Of a stretch of DNA of 64,000 nucleotides, positions 17,550 through 26,306 are shown piece by piece (position 1 is the first letter of the stretch; every line of letters begins with the position of its first letter). The notes under the pieces were generated by a model. It did no database searches, had not been told where the DNA came from, and saw only the letters and a list, made by a program, of their open reading frames with translations. Made by a program: the position numbers and the translations under genes. This stretch comes from Bergeyella cardium (GTDB lineage: Bacteria > Bacteroidota > Bacteroidia > Flavobacteriales > Weeksellaceae): the NCBI RefSeq assembly GCF_003614945.1, contig NZ_QYCZ01000001.1:328001-392000 (forward strand), given 5' to 3'.

Positions 17550-20318
17550 ATGAAAAAGATATTTATACTAATAACCGCTGCTTTGGGAGCTTTTGGATAT
17601 TCCCAGAATTACTGGCAAAAGATTTCTACTAAGGCAGGTAAGAATAATGAAGTAGAGCAGTTCTATAAACTCAACCTCCATCAGCTGAGAAAAGATTTGA
17701 ATACTCAGCTCTCCGCTAAAAATGCAGAGATGATTATAGAAATCCCAAATGTAGAAGGCAAGCTCGAAAAATTTAAAGTAAGAAGTTTCCCTGTGGTAGA
17801 TGAAGCTATGGCTGCTAAATATCAGTTGGGATCGTACCAGGGTGTGTCTTTGGAGAACTCTCGCCGTACCATAAGGTTTAGTGTTTCTCCCTACGATTTT
17901 CAGTCTATGCTTTCCAGTGATGAAGGCTATTCCTTCATAGACCCTGAGCGAAAGCAGAAAGATGTCTATCGCGTTCACCCAAAATCTTTAAAAGCTAAAG
18001 GTCGTGCTTTTGAATGTACTACTTCTGAACCCAAATCTGATATACAAGGCTTAGACCACCTCTATAAAAATGCGGAGGCTTATAAAAAGAATACCTTATT
18101 TAATATAAGCTCTTCCGACAGGAAGTACAGAACCATTAGAATGGCTATCTCTGTAACGGGAGAATATACACAGGTCTTTGGCAGTGTAGAGAAAGCATTG
18201 GCGCAAATTAATGCCACACTTACAAGGGTAAATCAAGTTTATGAGAGAGACCTTGCACTGCATCTTAATCTGGTAAATGCTCCAGAACTTATCTATACCG
18301 ACCCAAATACTGACCCATACTCTGATGCTGACCTCGGTGTAGCAGGTGAGTGGAATGTAGAGCTCCAAAGAAATCTAACCAAAGTTTTAGGTAATGATGC
18401 TTATGACCTTGGGCATCTCTTCGGGGCGTCTGGTGGTGGCGGTAATGCTGGCTGTATCGGTTGTGTGTGCATAGACCCAGAGCCAGATCCTTTTGGGGAT
18501 TCTATGGATACTCAGAAAGGTTCGGCTTTTACCTCCCCAAGTATAGATGATGAACCTTTTGGAGACGCCTTTGATATAGACTATGTAGCTCACGAAATAG
18601 GGCATCAGTTAGGGGCTAATCACACCTTTTCTCACGATATAGAGCGCTCAGGTGTGCAGGTAGAGCCTGGTTCTGGTTCTACTATTATGGGCTATGCGGG
18701 TATTACCGAAGCCAATGTACAGCAGAGTACAGACCCTTATTTCAATTATGTGAGTTTGAATCAGATTCGAGGGGTATTGTCAAAAGCTACTTGTGCACAG
18801 AAGACAAGTATTCAGAATACCTTGCCCGTCATCTCTCCTCTTAAGTCTTATACTATCCCTAAGAAAACTCCTTTTGTACTTAGTGCTCAGGTTACCGATA
18901 AAGAGAACGACCCGCTTACTTATACTTGGGAACAGCAAAATTCAGCTGAGACAAAGCTTGTTAAAATCTCGGGAGACAGGAAAGATGGTGCAAACTTCCG
19001 CTCATTAAAGCCAGGTACAGAGCCTATAAGGTATTTTCCTAAACTGGAAAATGTAATTGCAGGTAAGCTCATTAGCGAGGATGATTGGGAGGCGGTATCC
19101 AATATCGTAAAAGAAATGAAGTTCGTACTTACTGTGAGGGATAATCATCCTACTCTCAACCAGCAGCAGGTAGCTTCAGCAGAGCAGAATATCAGTGTAG
19201 GCAAAGATGGACCTTTTGCTGTAACCTCTGGTATATTGCATTATGGAGTTTCCAAACCTATCCTTTGGGATACCGCCAATACCCAAAATACACCGTATAG
19301 TGTAGCCAATGTAAAGATAGATTATACACAGGATGAAGGTAAAAACTGGACGATTCTCTCAGAATCTACTCCGAATGACGGCTCTCAGGAATTCATCCTC
19401 CCCGCTTCATTGGCAGGTAAAAAAATCCAGTTGAGAATCTCAGCTATAGATAATGTTTTCTATACCGTGAGCAAGCCCCTCCTTGTAACGAAGCTGGAGG
19501 GATGTAGCAGTCAAGCACCCGATCATTTCACAGTAGAGAACGAAAGGAGAAAGGCATTGCTTTCGTGGGAAGGAGCAGAAAACGCTACTTATTCCATCAG
19601 ATATAAAAAGAAAACCGATACCGAATGGAAATCCTTCACCTCAGAGAGCCCAAGCGCGGAAATCTCAGTAGGAGTTCATCATTTAGACTTTGGGGTAGAT
19701 TATGAAGTGCAGGTAGCCAATATTTGTAGTGGAACAGTTGGGAATTATACCCAGTCGCAGACTCTTCATTTTCCAGCATTGGAGTATTGCGGTCTTAAAG
19801 CCAACAGCTCTGAGTTCGAGTATATTTCAAGGGTAAAAGTTACCGATGCTGGGGGCAAACTCATCCTCGATAATAAATCTGCAGGTGATGGCTATAAGGA
19901 CTATGTAACCGACTCCTCAAAGGTCATCACCTTAAAACAAGGTTCCAAAGGCAATAAGCTCAGCATTACAGTTGTTTATCCATCAGATGAGGACTTCTAT
20001 GAAACCCTAAGCGTATGGATAGACTTTAATGGCGATGCTAAAATGTCTGAAGCTGAAAGAGTAGTGAAGCACTTCATTCCAGACCCATCTAATGGTAATA
20101 AAGGTAGCATAGTCGCTCACTTTAATATAGATGTGCCGGATGATGCAATAATAGATACTCAAGAGTACTACAGAATGAGGATTGCCCTTAAAGTAGGTCC
20201 GAGTATCAACTCTGCTCCTGCAAGCTCTTGCAACGGAAGACTCACAGGCTCGCGAGTAGTGGTAGATAACTACGGCTATGGTGAAGTAGAAGACTACCGA
20301 ATAAAGATTATTAAATAA
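17550..20318 (+). CDS. Secreted reprolysin-like zinc metalloprotease with GEVED domain
   Basis: 922 residues with a signal peptide (MKKIFILITAALGAFGYSQ). A propeptide-like region (about 20-190) is followed by a metzincin protease domain: zinc motif H348-EIGHQLGANH with Met-turn IMGYAG about 35 residues later, typical of the M12 reprolysin-like group of Bacteroidota. Then come beta-sandwich segments (VTDKENDPLTYTWEQQ), a fibronectin III-like region (about 650-745) and a C-terminal GEVED domain ending YGYGEVEDYRIKIIK. No type A sorting domain follows, although the neighbour upstream has one. It would degrade extracellular or host proteins. The stop is genuine: a terminator follows directly. Confidence 0.9.
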   Translation: MKKIFILITAALGAFGYSQNYWQKISTKAGKNNEVEQFYKLNLHQLRKDLNTQLSAKNAEMIIEIPNVEGKLEKFKVRSFPVVDEAMAAKYQLGSYQGVSLENSRRTIRFSVSPYDFQSMLSSDEGYSFIDPERKQKDVYRVHPKSLKAKGRAFECTTSEPKSDIQGLDHLYKNAEAYKKNTLFNISSSDRKYRTIRMAISVTGEYTQVFGSVEKALAQINATLTRVNQVYERDLALHLNLVNAPELIYTDPNTDPYSDADLGVAGEWNVELQRNLTKVLGNDAYDLGHLFGASGGGGNAGCIGCVCIDPEPDPFGDSMDTQKGSAFTSPSIDDEPFGDAFDIDYVAHEIGHQLGANHTFSHDIERSGVQVEPGSGSTIMGYAGITEANVQQSTDPYFNYVSLNQIRGVLSKATCAQKTSIQNTLPVISPLKSYTIPKKTPFVLSAQVTDKENDPLTYTWEQQNSAETKLVKISGDRKDGANFRSLKPGTEPIRYFPKLENVIAGKLISEDDWEAVSNIVKEMKFVLTVRDNHPTLNQQQVASAEQNISVGKDGPFAVTSGILHYGVSKPILWDTANTQNTPYSVANVKIDYTQDEGKNWTILSESTPNDGSQEFILPASLAGKKIQLRISAIDNVFYTVSKPLLVTKLEGCSSQAPDHFTVENERRKALLSWEGAENATYSIRYKKKTDTEWKSFTSESPSAEISVGVHHLDFGVDYEVQVANICSGTVGNYTQSQTLHFPALEYCGLKANSSEFEYISRVKVTDAGGKLILDNKSAGDGYKDYVTDSSKVITLKQGSKGNKLSITVVYPSDEDFYETLSVWIDFNGDAKMSEAERVVKHFIPDPSNGNKGSIVAHFNIDVPDDAIIDTQEYYRMRIALKVGPSINSAPASSCNGRLTGSRVVVDNYGYGEVEDYRIKIIK

Positions 20319-20322
20319 CTTC

Positions 20323-20352
20323 AAAAGCTCTCAAGAAATTGAAAGCTTTTTT
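20323..20352 (+). terminator. Terminator of the metalloprotease operon
   Basis: AAAAGCT-C-TCAA pairs with TTGA-A-AGCTTTT (one mismatch) around GAAA, then a T run. Confidence 0.8.
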
Positions 20353-20414
20353 AAGCAGTAGGCTTTAGGTAGTAAGTTAGTACACACCTTGCAGATGGCT
20401 TACTTATAAAAATG

Positions 20415-20446
20415 GTTACAGGTCGCCCCGCAGGGGCGACCTGTAA
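20415..20446 (-). terminator. Strong GC-rich terminator of fumC
   Basis: GTTACAGGTCGCCCC and its exact complement form a 15-bp stem around a 2-3 base loop. On the minus strand ATTTTTAT follows, so it ends fumC transcripts; no T run on the other side. Unusually GC-rich for this DNA. Confidence 0.75.
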
Positions 20447-20469
20447 CCTGTAGCTCATATAGCCATTAG

Positions 20470-21864
20470 CTATTTGAGGCTGCCGACCATATCTTCGGGT
20501 TTTACCCATTCATCAAACTGCTCGGCGGTGAGAAGCCCAAGGTTGATGGCTTCTTCTTTTAGTGTAGTGCCGTTTTTGTGAGCTGTTTTTGCAATTTTAG
20601 CTGCATTCTCGTAACCGATGTGCGTATTGAGGGCGGTAACGAGCATTAGAGACTTATCGAGGAGTTCTTTTATTCTCGTATGGTTAGGCTCTATGCCTAC
20701 GGCACAGTGGTCGTTAAAGGAGTGCATAGCATCGGCAAGGAGCTGTGCAGATTGCAGGAAGTTAAATGCCATCACAGGTTTAAAGACATTGAGCTCATAA
20801 TTCCCTTGAGTTCCTGCAAAGGAAATCGTAGTATCATTGCCCAGCACCTGAGCGCAAACCATAGTGAGCGCCTCGTTTTGGGTAGGGTTTACTTTCCCTG
20901 GCATAATGGAAGAGCCTGGCTCATTCTCTGGAATAAAGATTTCCCCGATACCAGAGCGCGGCCCAGAAGCGAGGAGGCGGATGTCTTGAGCGATTTTATA
21001 AAGCGAAACTGCGAGCTGTTTTAGTGCGCCGTGGGTTTCCACAATACCGTCGTGCGCAGCAAGGGCTTCGAATTTATTAGGTGCAGTTACGAATGGGTGC
21101 CCACTGAATTTAGCGATATAATCTGCCACTTTTGTATCATAACCTTTGGGAGTATTGAGCCCCGTACCTACTGCCGTACCTCCGAGTGCCAGTTCTTTTA
21201 AGTGTTCTAATGTATTGATGATGGCTTTTCTCGCGTAATCCAACTGAGCTACATAGCCAGAAAACTCTTGCCCTAAGGTAAGTGGGGTAGCGTCCATCAG
21301 GTGGGTTCTTCCGATTTTTACTACATTCTGAAAGGCTTTAGCTTTCTCATCAAGGGTATTTCTTAGCTTTTCCAATGCAGGAAGAGTGGTTTCTACCACT
21401 TTTTTATATGCCGCTATGTGCATTGCGGTAGGGTAGGTATCGTTGGAGGACTGAGATTTATTCACATCATCATTCGGGTGGATGAAGGATTTCTCGCCCA
21501 ATTTCCCACCATTATTTACGAGAGCTCTGTTGGATATCACCTCGTTGAGGTTCATATTAGACTGCGTACCAGAACCCGTTTGCCAGATAACGAGAGGGAA
21601 TTGGTCATTGAGTTTCCCTGCTAAAATTTCATCGCATACGGTAGCTATGGCATCTCTCTTTTCGGTTGGGAGTACGCCCAGTTCATTGTTGGCAAAAGCA
21701 GCTGCCTTTTTCAAAATGGCAAATGCCTCAATGATTTCCTTAGGCATAGATCCTTCTTCACCGATTTTAAAATTATTTCGGGAGCGTTCTGTTTGTGCTC
21801 CCCAAAATTTGTCTGCTGGGACTTTTACTTCGCCCATTGTGTCGTGCTCTATTCTGTAATCCAT
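20470..21864 (-). CDS. fumC: Class II fumarate hydratase
   Basis: 464 residues from ATG 21864 ([16 protein letters not shown]). A longer in-frame GTG at 21897 overlaps the -7 promoter box and is rejected. The fumarase/aspartase superfamily signature [16 protein letters not shown] (about 316-331) contains the catalytic Ser loop, and the substrate-site segments [10 protein letters not shown]-like ([15 protein letters not shown]), [16 protein letters not shown] and [16 protein letters not shown] are present. The enzyme hydrates fumarate to malate in the TCA cycle without an iron-sulfur cluster. Aconitase and succinate dehydrogenase are also in this window but in separate transcription units. Confidence 0.97.
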   Translation of the reverse strand: MDYRIEHDTMGEVKVPADKFWGAQTERSRNNFKIGEEGSMPKEIIEAFAILKKAAAFANNELGVLPTEKRDAIATVCDEILAGKLNDQFPLVIWQTGSGTQSNMNLNEVISNRALVNNGGKLGEKSFIHPNDDVNKSQSSNDTYPTAMHIAAYKKVVETTLPALEKLRNTLDEKAKAFQNVVKIGRTHLMDATPLTLGQEFSGYVAQLDYARKAIINTLEHLKELALGGTAVGTGLNTPKGYDTKVADYIAKFSGHPFVTAPNKFEALAAHDGIVETHGALKQLAVSLYKIAQDIRLLASGPRSGIGEIFIPENEPGSSIMPGKVNPTQNEALTMVCAQVLGNDTTISFAGTQGNYELNVFKPVMAFNFLQSAQLLADAMHSFNDHCAVGIEPNHTRIKELLDKSLMLVTALNTHIGYENAAKIAKTAHKNGTTLKEEAINLGLLTAEQFDEWVKPEDMVGSLK

Positions 21865-21896
21865 TTTATAATGATTTTGAAAATTTATTATGCTCA

Positions 21897-21904
21897 CAAA
21901 TATA
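21897..21904 (-). promoter_or_regulatory. -7 box of fumC
   Basis: TATATTTG on the minus strand, 32 bases before the corrected ATG. Confidence 0.65.
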
Positions 21905-22038
21905 AGAAAAAATCACAGTCAGAGATGCTAAAAGTGAGTAATTCTTTATCCATAATCCCATAAGTAATAAAAAGTAACATCTATTTGAAATCCTCTTATT
22001 TAAAATAGAATTAAATTTTTTCTTATGAGACTGATTTA

Positions 22039-22071
22039 TTTGGTTAATGAAATAAAAAGACTCTATATTTG
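22039..22071 (+). promoter_or_regulatory. Promoter of the small membrane protein
   Basis: TTTG (22039-22042), 21 bases, TATATTTG (22064-22071). The TTG at 22069 is not a start codon. Confidence 0.75.
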
Positions 22072-22092
22072 CCCTCAAAAATAGAAAGACTT

Positions 22093-22368
22093 ATGGTTTT
22101 ATCAGCTTTTTGGCCTTTTTACCAGTATTTATGGACGGTGTATTTCTTTATAATGTTCATCATTGGTTTCTGGTGTATCTTTATGTTTGCTACGGTTGTA
22201 GTGCCATTTTGGCTTACAGCAGGTCTTAAAGAATATTTTGGTAAAGTAAAACCATTTGACCCAGAGCAGGTGAGAAGGAAGAGATTAAATGAGCAGGAAG
22301 GTGTTGAGGTAATCTATTCCCAACCGAAAGGAGATGGACCATTCATCCATCATGGGCATCATCATTAA
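22093..22368 (+). CDS. Small membrane protein with a His-rich tail
   Basis: 91 residues from ATG 22093; the upstream in-frame TTG is promoter sequence. Residues about 4-44 are strongly hydrophobic and aromatic (FWPFYQYLWTVYFFIMFIIG) and long enough for one long or two short membrane helices. A charged segment follows (PFDPEQVRRKRLNEQEG) and the protein ends IHHGHHH, a possible metal-binding tail. It has its own promoter and terminator, which supports it as a real gene. I do not recognise the family; a small accessory subunit of a membrane complex is one possibility. Confidence 0.7.
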   Translation: MVLSAFWPFYQYLWTVYFFIMFIIGFWCIFMFATVVVPFWLTAGLKEYFGKVKPFDPEQVRRKRLNEQEGVEVIYSQPKGDGPFIHHGHHH

Positions 22369-22403
22369 TTTAGGAGTTTGATTTGACAGATACTTTTTTG
22401 AGG

Positions 22404-22432
22404 CAGCTACTTCATTCTTTTTGAAGTAGCTG
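22404..22432 (+). terminator. Terminator of the small membrane protein gene
   Basis: CAGCTACTTCA/TGAAGTAGCTG, 11 bp, with a T-rich loop and TTTCGGTTTTATT after it. Confidence 0.8.
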
Positions 22433-22486
22433 TTTCGGTTTTATTAATAAACTTAAGCATTCGTTTTATTCCCTTAAAAATAGTAT

Positions 22487-22494
22487 TACCTTTG
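22487..22494 (+). promoter_or_regulatory. -7 box of ribB
   Basis: TACCTTTG, 15 bases before the ATG, leaving almost no leader and no room for an FMN riboswitch. Confidence 0.65.
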
Positions 22495-22509
22495 TGAAAA
22501 ATTAAAATA

Positions 22510-23631
22510 ATGTCTGAAATAATACTTAATACAATCCCAGAAGCCATTGAGGATTTAAAAAATGGAAAAGTAATCATAGTAGTAGATGATGAAGATAGAG
22601 AAAATGAAGGAGATTTTCTTTCCGCTGCCGAGTTAGTAAGCCCGGAGGTGATTAATTTTATGACGATACACGGTAGAGGGCTTATCTGTACTCCTCTCCC
22701 TGAAAAAAGATGCGATGAGCTTGGGCTTGATATAATGGTATACCGAAGCAGCGACCCGAAAGAAACCGCATTTACAGTTTCTGTGGATTTACTCGGCAAG
22801 GGCGTTTCTACTGGGATTTCCGCATCGGATAGGGCAAAAACCATAGCTGCACTTATGGATGAGAATAGCAAGCCTACCGATTTTATGCGACCAGGGCATA
22901 TCTTCCCGCTTAGGGCAAAATCTGGTGGAGTATTAAAAAGAGCAGGGCATACCGAAGCTGCTATAGACCTTACCCGACTTGCAGGGCTTAAAGAGGGGGG
23001 CGTAATCTGTGAGATTATGAATGAAGATGGCACAATGGCAAGGCTTCCACAGCTCATAGAATTAGCAAAGAAATTAAATCTTAAAATCATATCCATAGAA
23101 GACCTTATAGACTATCAACTCAAAAAAGGAGACCTTGTAAACAAGATTGAGGAGCGCCCAGTAAAGACTTTCTACGGAGATTATGATTTTTATGTGTTTC
23201 AAGAGAAACATACCGACCAACTGCACTTTGCACTAACGAAAGGAAGCTGGGAGTTTGATGAGCCTGTCTTGGTTAGAGTTCAGAGCTCAAGTGTTTATTT
23301 TGATGTGCTCCACCAGCTTACCAATGGTGAAAAACCTCTCCTCGACAGGATTACAAAGCTCATCAATGATGAGGGAAAAGGTGCGCTTGTGTTCATCAAC
23401 AATGTATCTAATGCTGAAAATACGCTAAGGAAACTCCAGCAGTTCAATAACCAGCAAGACGGTCAGAAGCCCATCACAAATCCGAATTTTGCAGAGTACG
23501 GTATCGGAACTCAGATTTTAAAGAAGCTCGGCATAAGCAAATTCAGAGTGATAAGCCAAAACCCAGAACACAAACCAATGATTTCTGGCTACGGTGTAGA
23601 AGTAACCGAAATGGTAAAATTAGGGGCATAG
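22510..23631 (+). CDS. ribB: 3,4-dihydroxy-2-butanone-4-phosphate synthase with a degenerate GTP cyclohydrolase II-like domain
   Basis: 373 residues. The N-terminal RibB domain (about 1-200) is complete: VVDDEDRENEGDF acidic metal/substrate loop, TIHGRGL, RPGHIFPLRA and HTEAA. It converts ribulose 5-phosphate to the four-carbon riboflavin precursor. The C-terminal half (about 210-370) aligns in position with GTP cyclohydrolase II but lacks the three zinc cysteines: where CLTGD..GSLRCDC is expected it reads VRVQSSSVYFDVLHQL, and the RGQGIGL-like segment is also absent. This part is probably not a cyclohydrolase, so GTP cyclohydrolase II must be encoded elsewhere. ribH is in the window at 42.5 kb. 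Confidence 0.9.
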   Translation: MSEIILNTIPEAIEDLKNGKVIIVVDDEDRENEGDFLSAAELVSPEVINFMTIHGRGLICTPLPEKRCDELGLDIMVYRSSDPKETAFTVSVDLLGKGVSTGISASDRAKTIAALMDENSKPTDFMRPGHIFPLRAKSGGVLKRAGHTEAAIDLTRLAGLKEGGVICEIMNEDGTMARLPQLIELAKKLNLKIISIEDLIDYQLKKGDLVNKIEERPVKTFYGDYDFYVFQEKHTDQLHFALTKGSWEFDEPVLVRVQSSSVYFDVLHQLTNGEKPLLDRITKLINDEGKGALVFINNVSNAENTLRKLQQFNNQQDGQKPITNPNFAEYGIGTQILKKLGISKFRVISQNPEHKPMISGYGVEVTEMVKLGA

Positions 23632-23648
23632 CCCCTTTAATTAGGATA

Positions 23649-23677
23649 AGAGGGAAAATATTTTCCCTCTTTTTTTG
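23649..23677 (+). terminator. Terminator of ribB
   Basis: AGAGGGAAAA-TA-TTTTCCCTCT followed by seven further T. Confidence 0.9.
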
Positions 23678-23827
23678 TGCTTTATTATCACGAAAAAATA
23701 GTCTTAAAAATGAATAATATCCCGTTGTTTTCTTAATTTTTTATAATACTAAATAGAGCACTCAATGCCTTATAATAAAAGGGGCCTTGCACCCTAACTC
23801 ATTACATATCACAAAAATTTGTATAAA

Positions 23828-23874
23828 ATCTAAATTATTTAGATGATTTTTATCATATAAAAGTCTTAATTTTG
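23828..23874 (+). promoter_or_regulatory. Aconitase promoter with overlapping palindromes
   Basis: TAATTTTG (23867-23874) is a -7 box. Just upstream, over the expected -33 zone, lie ATCTAAAT-T-ATTTAGAT (23828-23844, perfect) and ATGAT-TTTT-ATCAT (23843-23856). Their place suggests an operator. No TTG -33 box is seen. Confidence 0.5.
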
Positions 23875-23915
23875 GGGGGACAATAAAAGTTTAATCCTAT
23901 AAACTCATTTACGAT

Positions 23916-26186
23916 ATGATTTTTGACCTTGATATGATTAAAAAAGTGTATGAAAGGTATCCTGAACGAATTGCTGAAGCAAGAAAAGTCGTAGGCAGAC
24001 CACTTACACTCTCAGAAAAGATTCTTTATGCCCACCTTTGGGAGGGAAATGCAACCACAGCACACCAAAGAGGGAGTTCTTATGTAGATTTCGCACCCGA
24101 CAGAGTAGCAATGCAAGACGCTACAGCACAGATGGCGCTCTTACAGTTTATGCAGGCGGGTAAGGCTAAGGTAGCAGTACCTTCTACGGCACACGCAGAC
24201 CACTTGATACAGGCAAAAGAAAACGCAGAAATAGACTTAAAAGTAGGAAAAAGCAAGAACGAAGAGGTGTTTAACTTCTTAGGTTCTGTTTGTGATAAAT
24301 ACGGCATCGGTTTCTGGAAGCCAGGAGCAGGAATTATTCACCAAGTAGTATTGGAGAATTATGCATTCCCTGGCGGGATGATGATCGGTACAGACTCTCA
24401 CACCGTAAATGCAGGCGGGCTCGGTATGGTAGCGATAGGTGTAGGAGGTGCAGATGCGGTAGATGTAATGGCAGGAATGCCTTGGGAACTTAAAATGCCA
24501 AAGCTCATCGGAGTGAAACTCACAGGTAAAATGAGTGGATGGACGGCTCCAAAAGATATTATCCTGAAAGTAGCAGGCATTTTGACCGTAAAAGGAGGTA
24601 CAGGTTGTATCGTAGAGTATTTCGGTGAAGGTGCAGAATCTCTCTCCGCTACGGGTAAAGGTACGATTTGTAATATGGGAGCAGAGATAGGTGCTACTAC
24701 ATCTACCTTTGCTTATGACGATTCTATGAGGAGATACCTTGCAGCTACGGGCAGGCAGGAAGTGGTAGATGCTGCTGATAAAGTAGCAGAGCACCTTAGA
24801 TCTGATGCCGAAGTTTATGCTGAACCAGAGAAATATTATGACCAGTTAATAGAAATCAACCTCTCTGAGCTTACGCCACATCTCAATGGACCTTTTACCC
24901 CAGATTTGGCAACTCCTGTTTCTGAGTTTAGAGAGAAAGCAGAAGCAAACGGCTGGCCTTTGGATGTAGAATGGGCTTTGATAGGCTCTTGTACAAATTC
25001 ATCTTATGAAGACCTTTCCCGTGCAGCTTCTATCGTAGAAGATGCCGTAGCAAAAGGGGTGAAACCCAAAGCTATACTCGGTATTAATCCAGGTTCTGAG
25101 CAAGTGAAATTTACCGCTGAGAGAGATGGTTTCCTCAATTCTTTTAGAAAATTTGATAATGCAAGAATCTTTACCAATGCCTGCGGACCTTGTATCGGTC
25201 AGTGGGATAGAGAGGGAGCAGAAAAGCAAGAGAAAAACTCCATTATACACTCTTTCAACAGGAACTTTGCTAAAAGAGCCGATGGAAACCCAAATACCCA
25301 CGCCTTTGTAGCTTCCCCAGAAATGGTGGCAGCGGTAGCTATTTCTGGTAGATTAGACTTTAACCCTATTACAGATACCCTGACCAATGAAGCAGGAGAG
25401 CAGGTAAAATTAGCCGAACCTAAAGGCTATGAGCTCCCAACAAAAGGCTTTGCAGTAGATGATAACGGCTACCAGGCACCATCCGAAGACGGTTCTAATG
25501 TACAGGTTATCGTAAGCCCTACTTCTGACAGGCTTCAGCTCCTCGAAGCATTCCCTGCTTGGGACGGCAAAAATATAGAAGGAGCTAAGGTACTTATTAA
25601 GGCTTTTGGTAAGTGTACTACTGACCATATTTCTATGGCGGGACCTTGGCTTAAGTACAGAGGGCACCTTGATAATATCTCCAATAATATGCTCATCGGG
25701 GCTGTGAATGCCTATAATATGGAGACAAACAATGTTAAAAACCAGCTGACAGGTGAGTATGGCGAAGTGCCAGCGGTACAGAGGCAGTACAAAGCTGCAG
25801 GTATCCCAACCATAGTGGTAGGAGATGAAAACTACGGCGAAGGCTCTTCCCGTGAGCACGCAGCTATGGAGCCGAGACACCTTGGCGTAAGGGCTGTTCT
25901 TGTGAAATCATTTGCGAGAATCCACGAGACCAACCTTAAAAAACAAGGGATGCTCGGTCTAACATTTAATGATAAGGCAGACTATGATAAAATTCAAGAA
26001 GATGATACGGTAAACTTCCTCGACCTTGATCAGTTTGCCGTAGGTAAGCCGCTCACCCTTGAGTTTGTCCATAAAGATGGAAGCAAAGACATCATCATTG
26101 CCAACCATACTTATAACGAGCAACAGATTGACTGGTTCAAAGCGGGCTCTGCTCTTAACCTCATTAAGCAGCAGAATAATAAATAA
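23916..26186 (+). CDS. acnA: Aconitate hydratase
   Basis: 756 residues, of the mitochondrial-type aconitase seen in Bacteroidota. It isomerises citrate to isocitrate in the TCA cycle. The [4Fe-4S] ligands are visible: Cys in [10 protein letters not shown] (about residue 357) and the C-x-x-C pair in [12 protein letters not shown] (about 419-422). Other family segments are [12 protein letters not shown], the swivel-domain linker near 525-540, and [22 protein letters not shown] (about 630-650). Monocistronic, with a promoter and terminator. Naming as acnA follows common usage; the mitochondrial-type lineage is distinct from E. coli AcnA. Confidence 0.95.
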   Translation: MIFDLDMIKKVYERYPERIAEARKVVGRPLTLSEKILYAHLWEGNATTAHQRGSSYVDFAPDRVAMQDATAQMALLQFMQAGKAKVAVPSTAHADHLIQAKENAEIDLKVGKSKNEEVFNFLGSVCDKYGIGFWKPGAGIIHQVVLENYAFPGGMMIGTDSHTVNAGGLGMVAIGVGGADAVDVMAGMPWELKMPKLIGVKLTGKMSGWTAPKDIILKVAGILTVKGGTGCIVEYFGEGAESLSATGKGTICNMGAEIGATTSTFAYDDSMRRYLAATGRQEVVDAADKVAEHLRSDAEVYAEPEKYYDQLIEINLSELTPHLNGPFTPDLATPVSEFREKAEANGWPLDVEWALIGSCTNSSYEDLSRAASIVEDAVAKGVKPKAILGINPGSEQVKFTAERDGFLNSFRKFDNARIFTNACGPCIGQWDREGAEKQEKNSIIHSFNRNFAKRADGNPNTHAFVASPEMVAAVAISGRLDFNPITDTLTNEAGEQVKLAEPKGYELPTKGFAVDDNGYQAPSEDGSNVQVIVSPTSDRLQLLEAFPAWDGKNIEGAKVLIKAFGKCTTDHISMAGPWLKYRGHLDNISNNMLIGAVNAYNMETNNVKNQLTGEYGEVPAVQRQYKAAGIPTIVVGDENYGEGSSREHAAMEPRHLGVRAVLVKSFARIHETNLKKQGMLGLTFNDKADYDKIQEDDTVNFLDLDQFAVGKPLTLEFVHKDGSKDIIIANHTYNEQQIDWFKAGSALNLIKQQNNK

Positions 26187-26212
26187 CTTCATAATTTAAA
26201 TACATTTTGAAA

Positions 26213-26245
26213 GCCTCTCCTTACCAATACTAATGGAGAGGTTTT
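26213..26245 (+). terminator. Terminator of aconitase gene
   Basis: CCTCTCC (26214-26220) and GGAGAGG (26235-26241) followed by TTTTC. Confidence 0.7.
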
Positions 26246-26252
26246 CTATTGC

Positions 26253-26288
26253 TTTGAAAAGGAAATTCAATTAAAAACAATATTTTTG
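26253..26288 (+). promoter_or_regulatory. Promoter of gltX
   Basis: TATTTTTG (26281-26288), 18 bases before the ATG; TTTG at 26253-26256 is 24 bases upstream, slightly long for the -33 element. Confidence 0.6.
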
Positions 26289-26306
26289 CAACCTTAAATT
26301 TTAAGT

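Noticed and set aside
20415-20446. Mobile REP element
   Set aside because: The GC-rich hairpin has ATTTTTAT after it on the minus strand at the fumC 3' end, so a terminator explains it well.
22439-22509. FMN riboswitch before ribB
   Set aside because: The -7 box is only 15 bases from the ATG, so no room for a riboswitch in the transcript.
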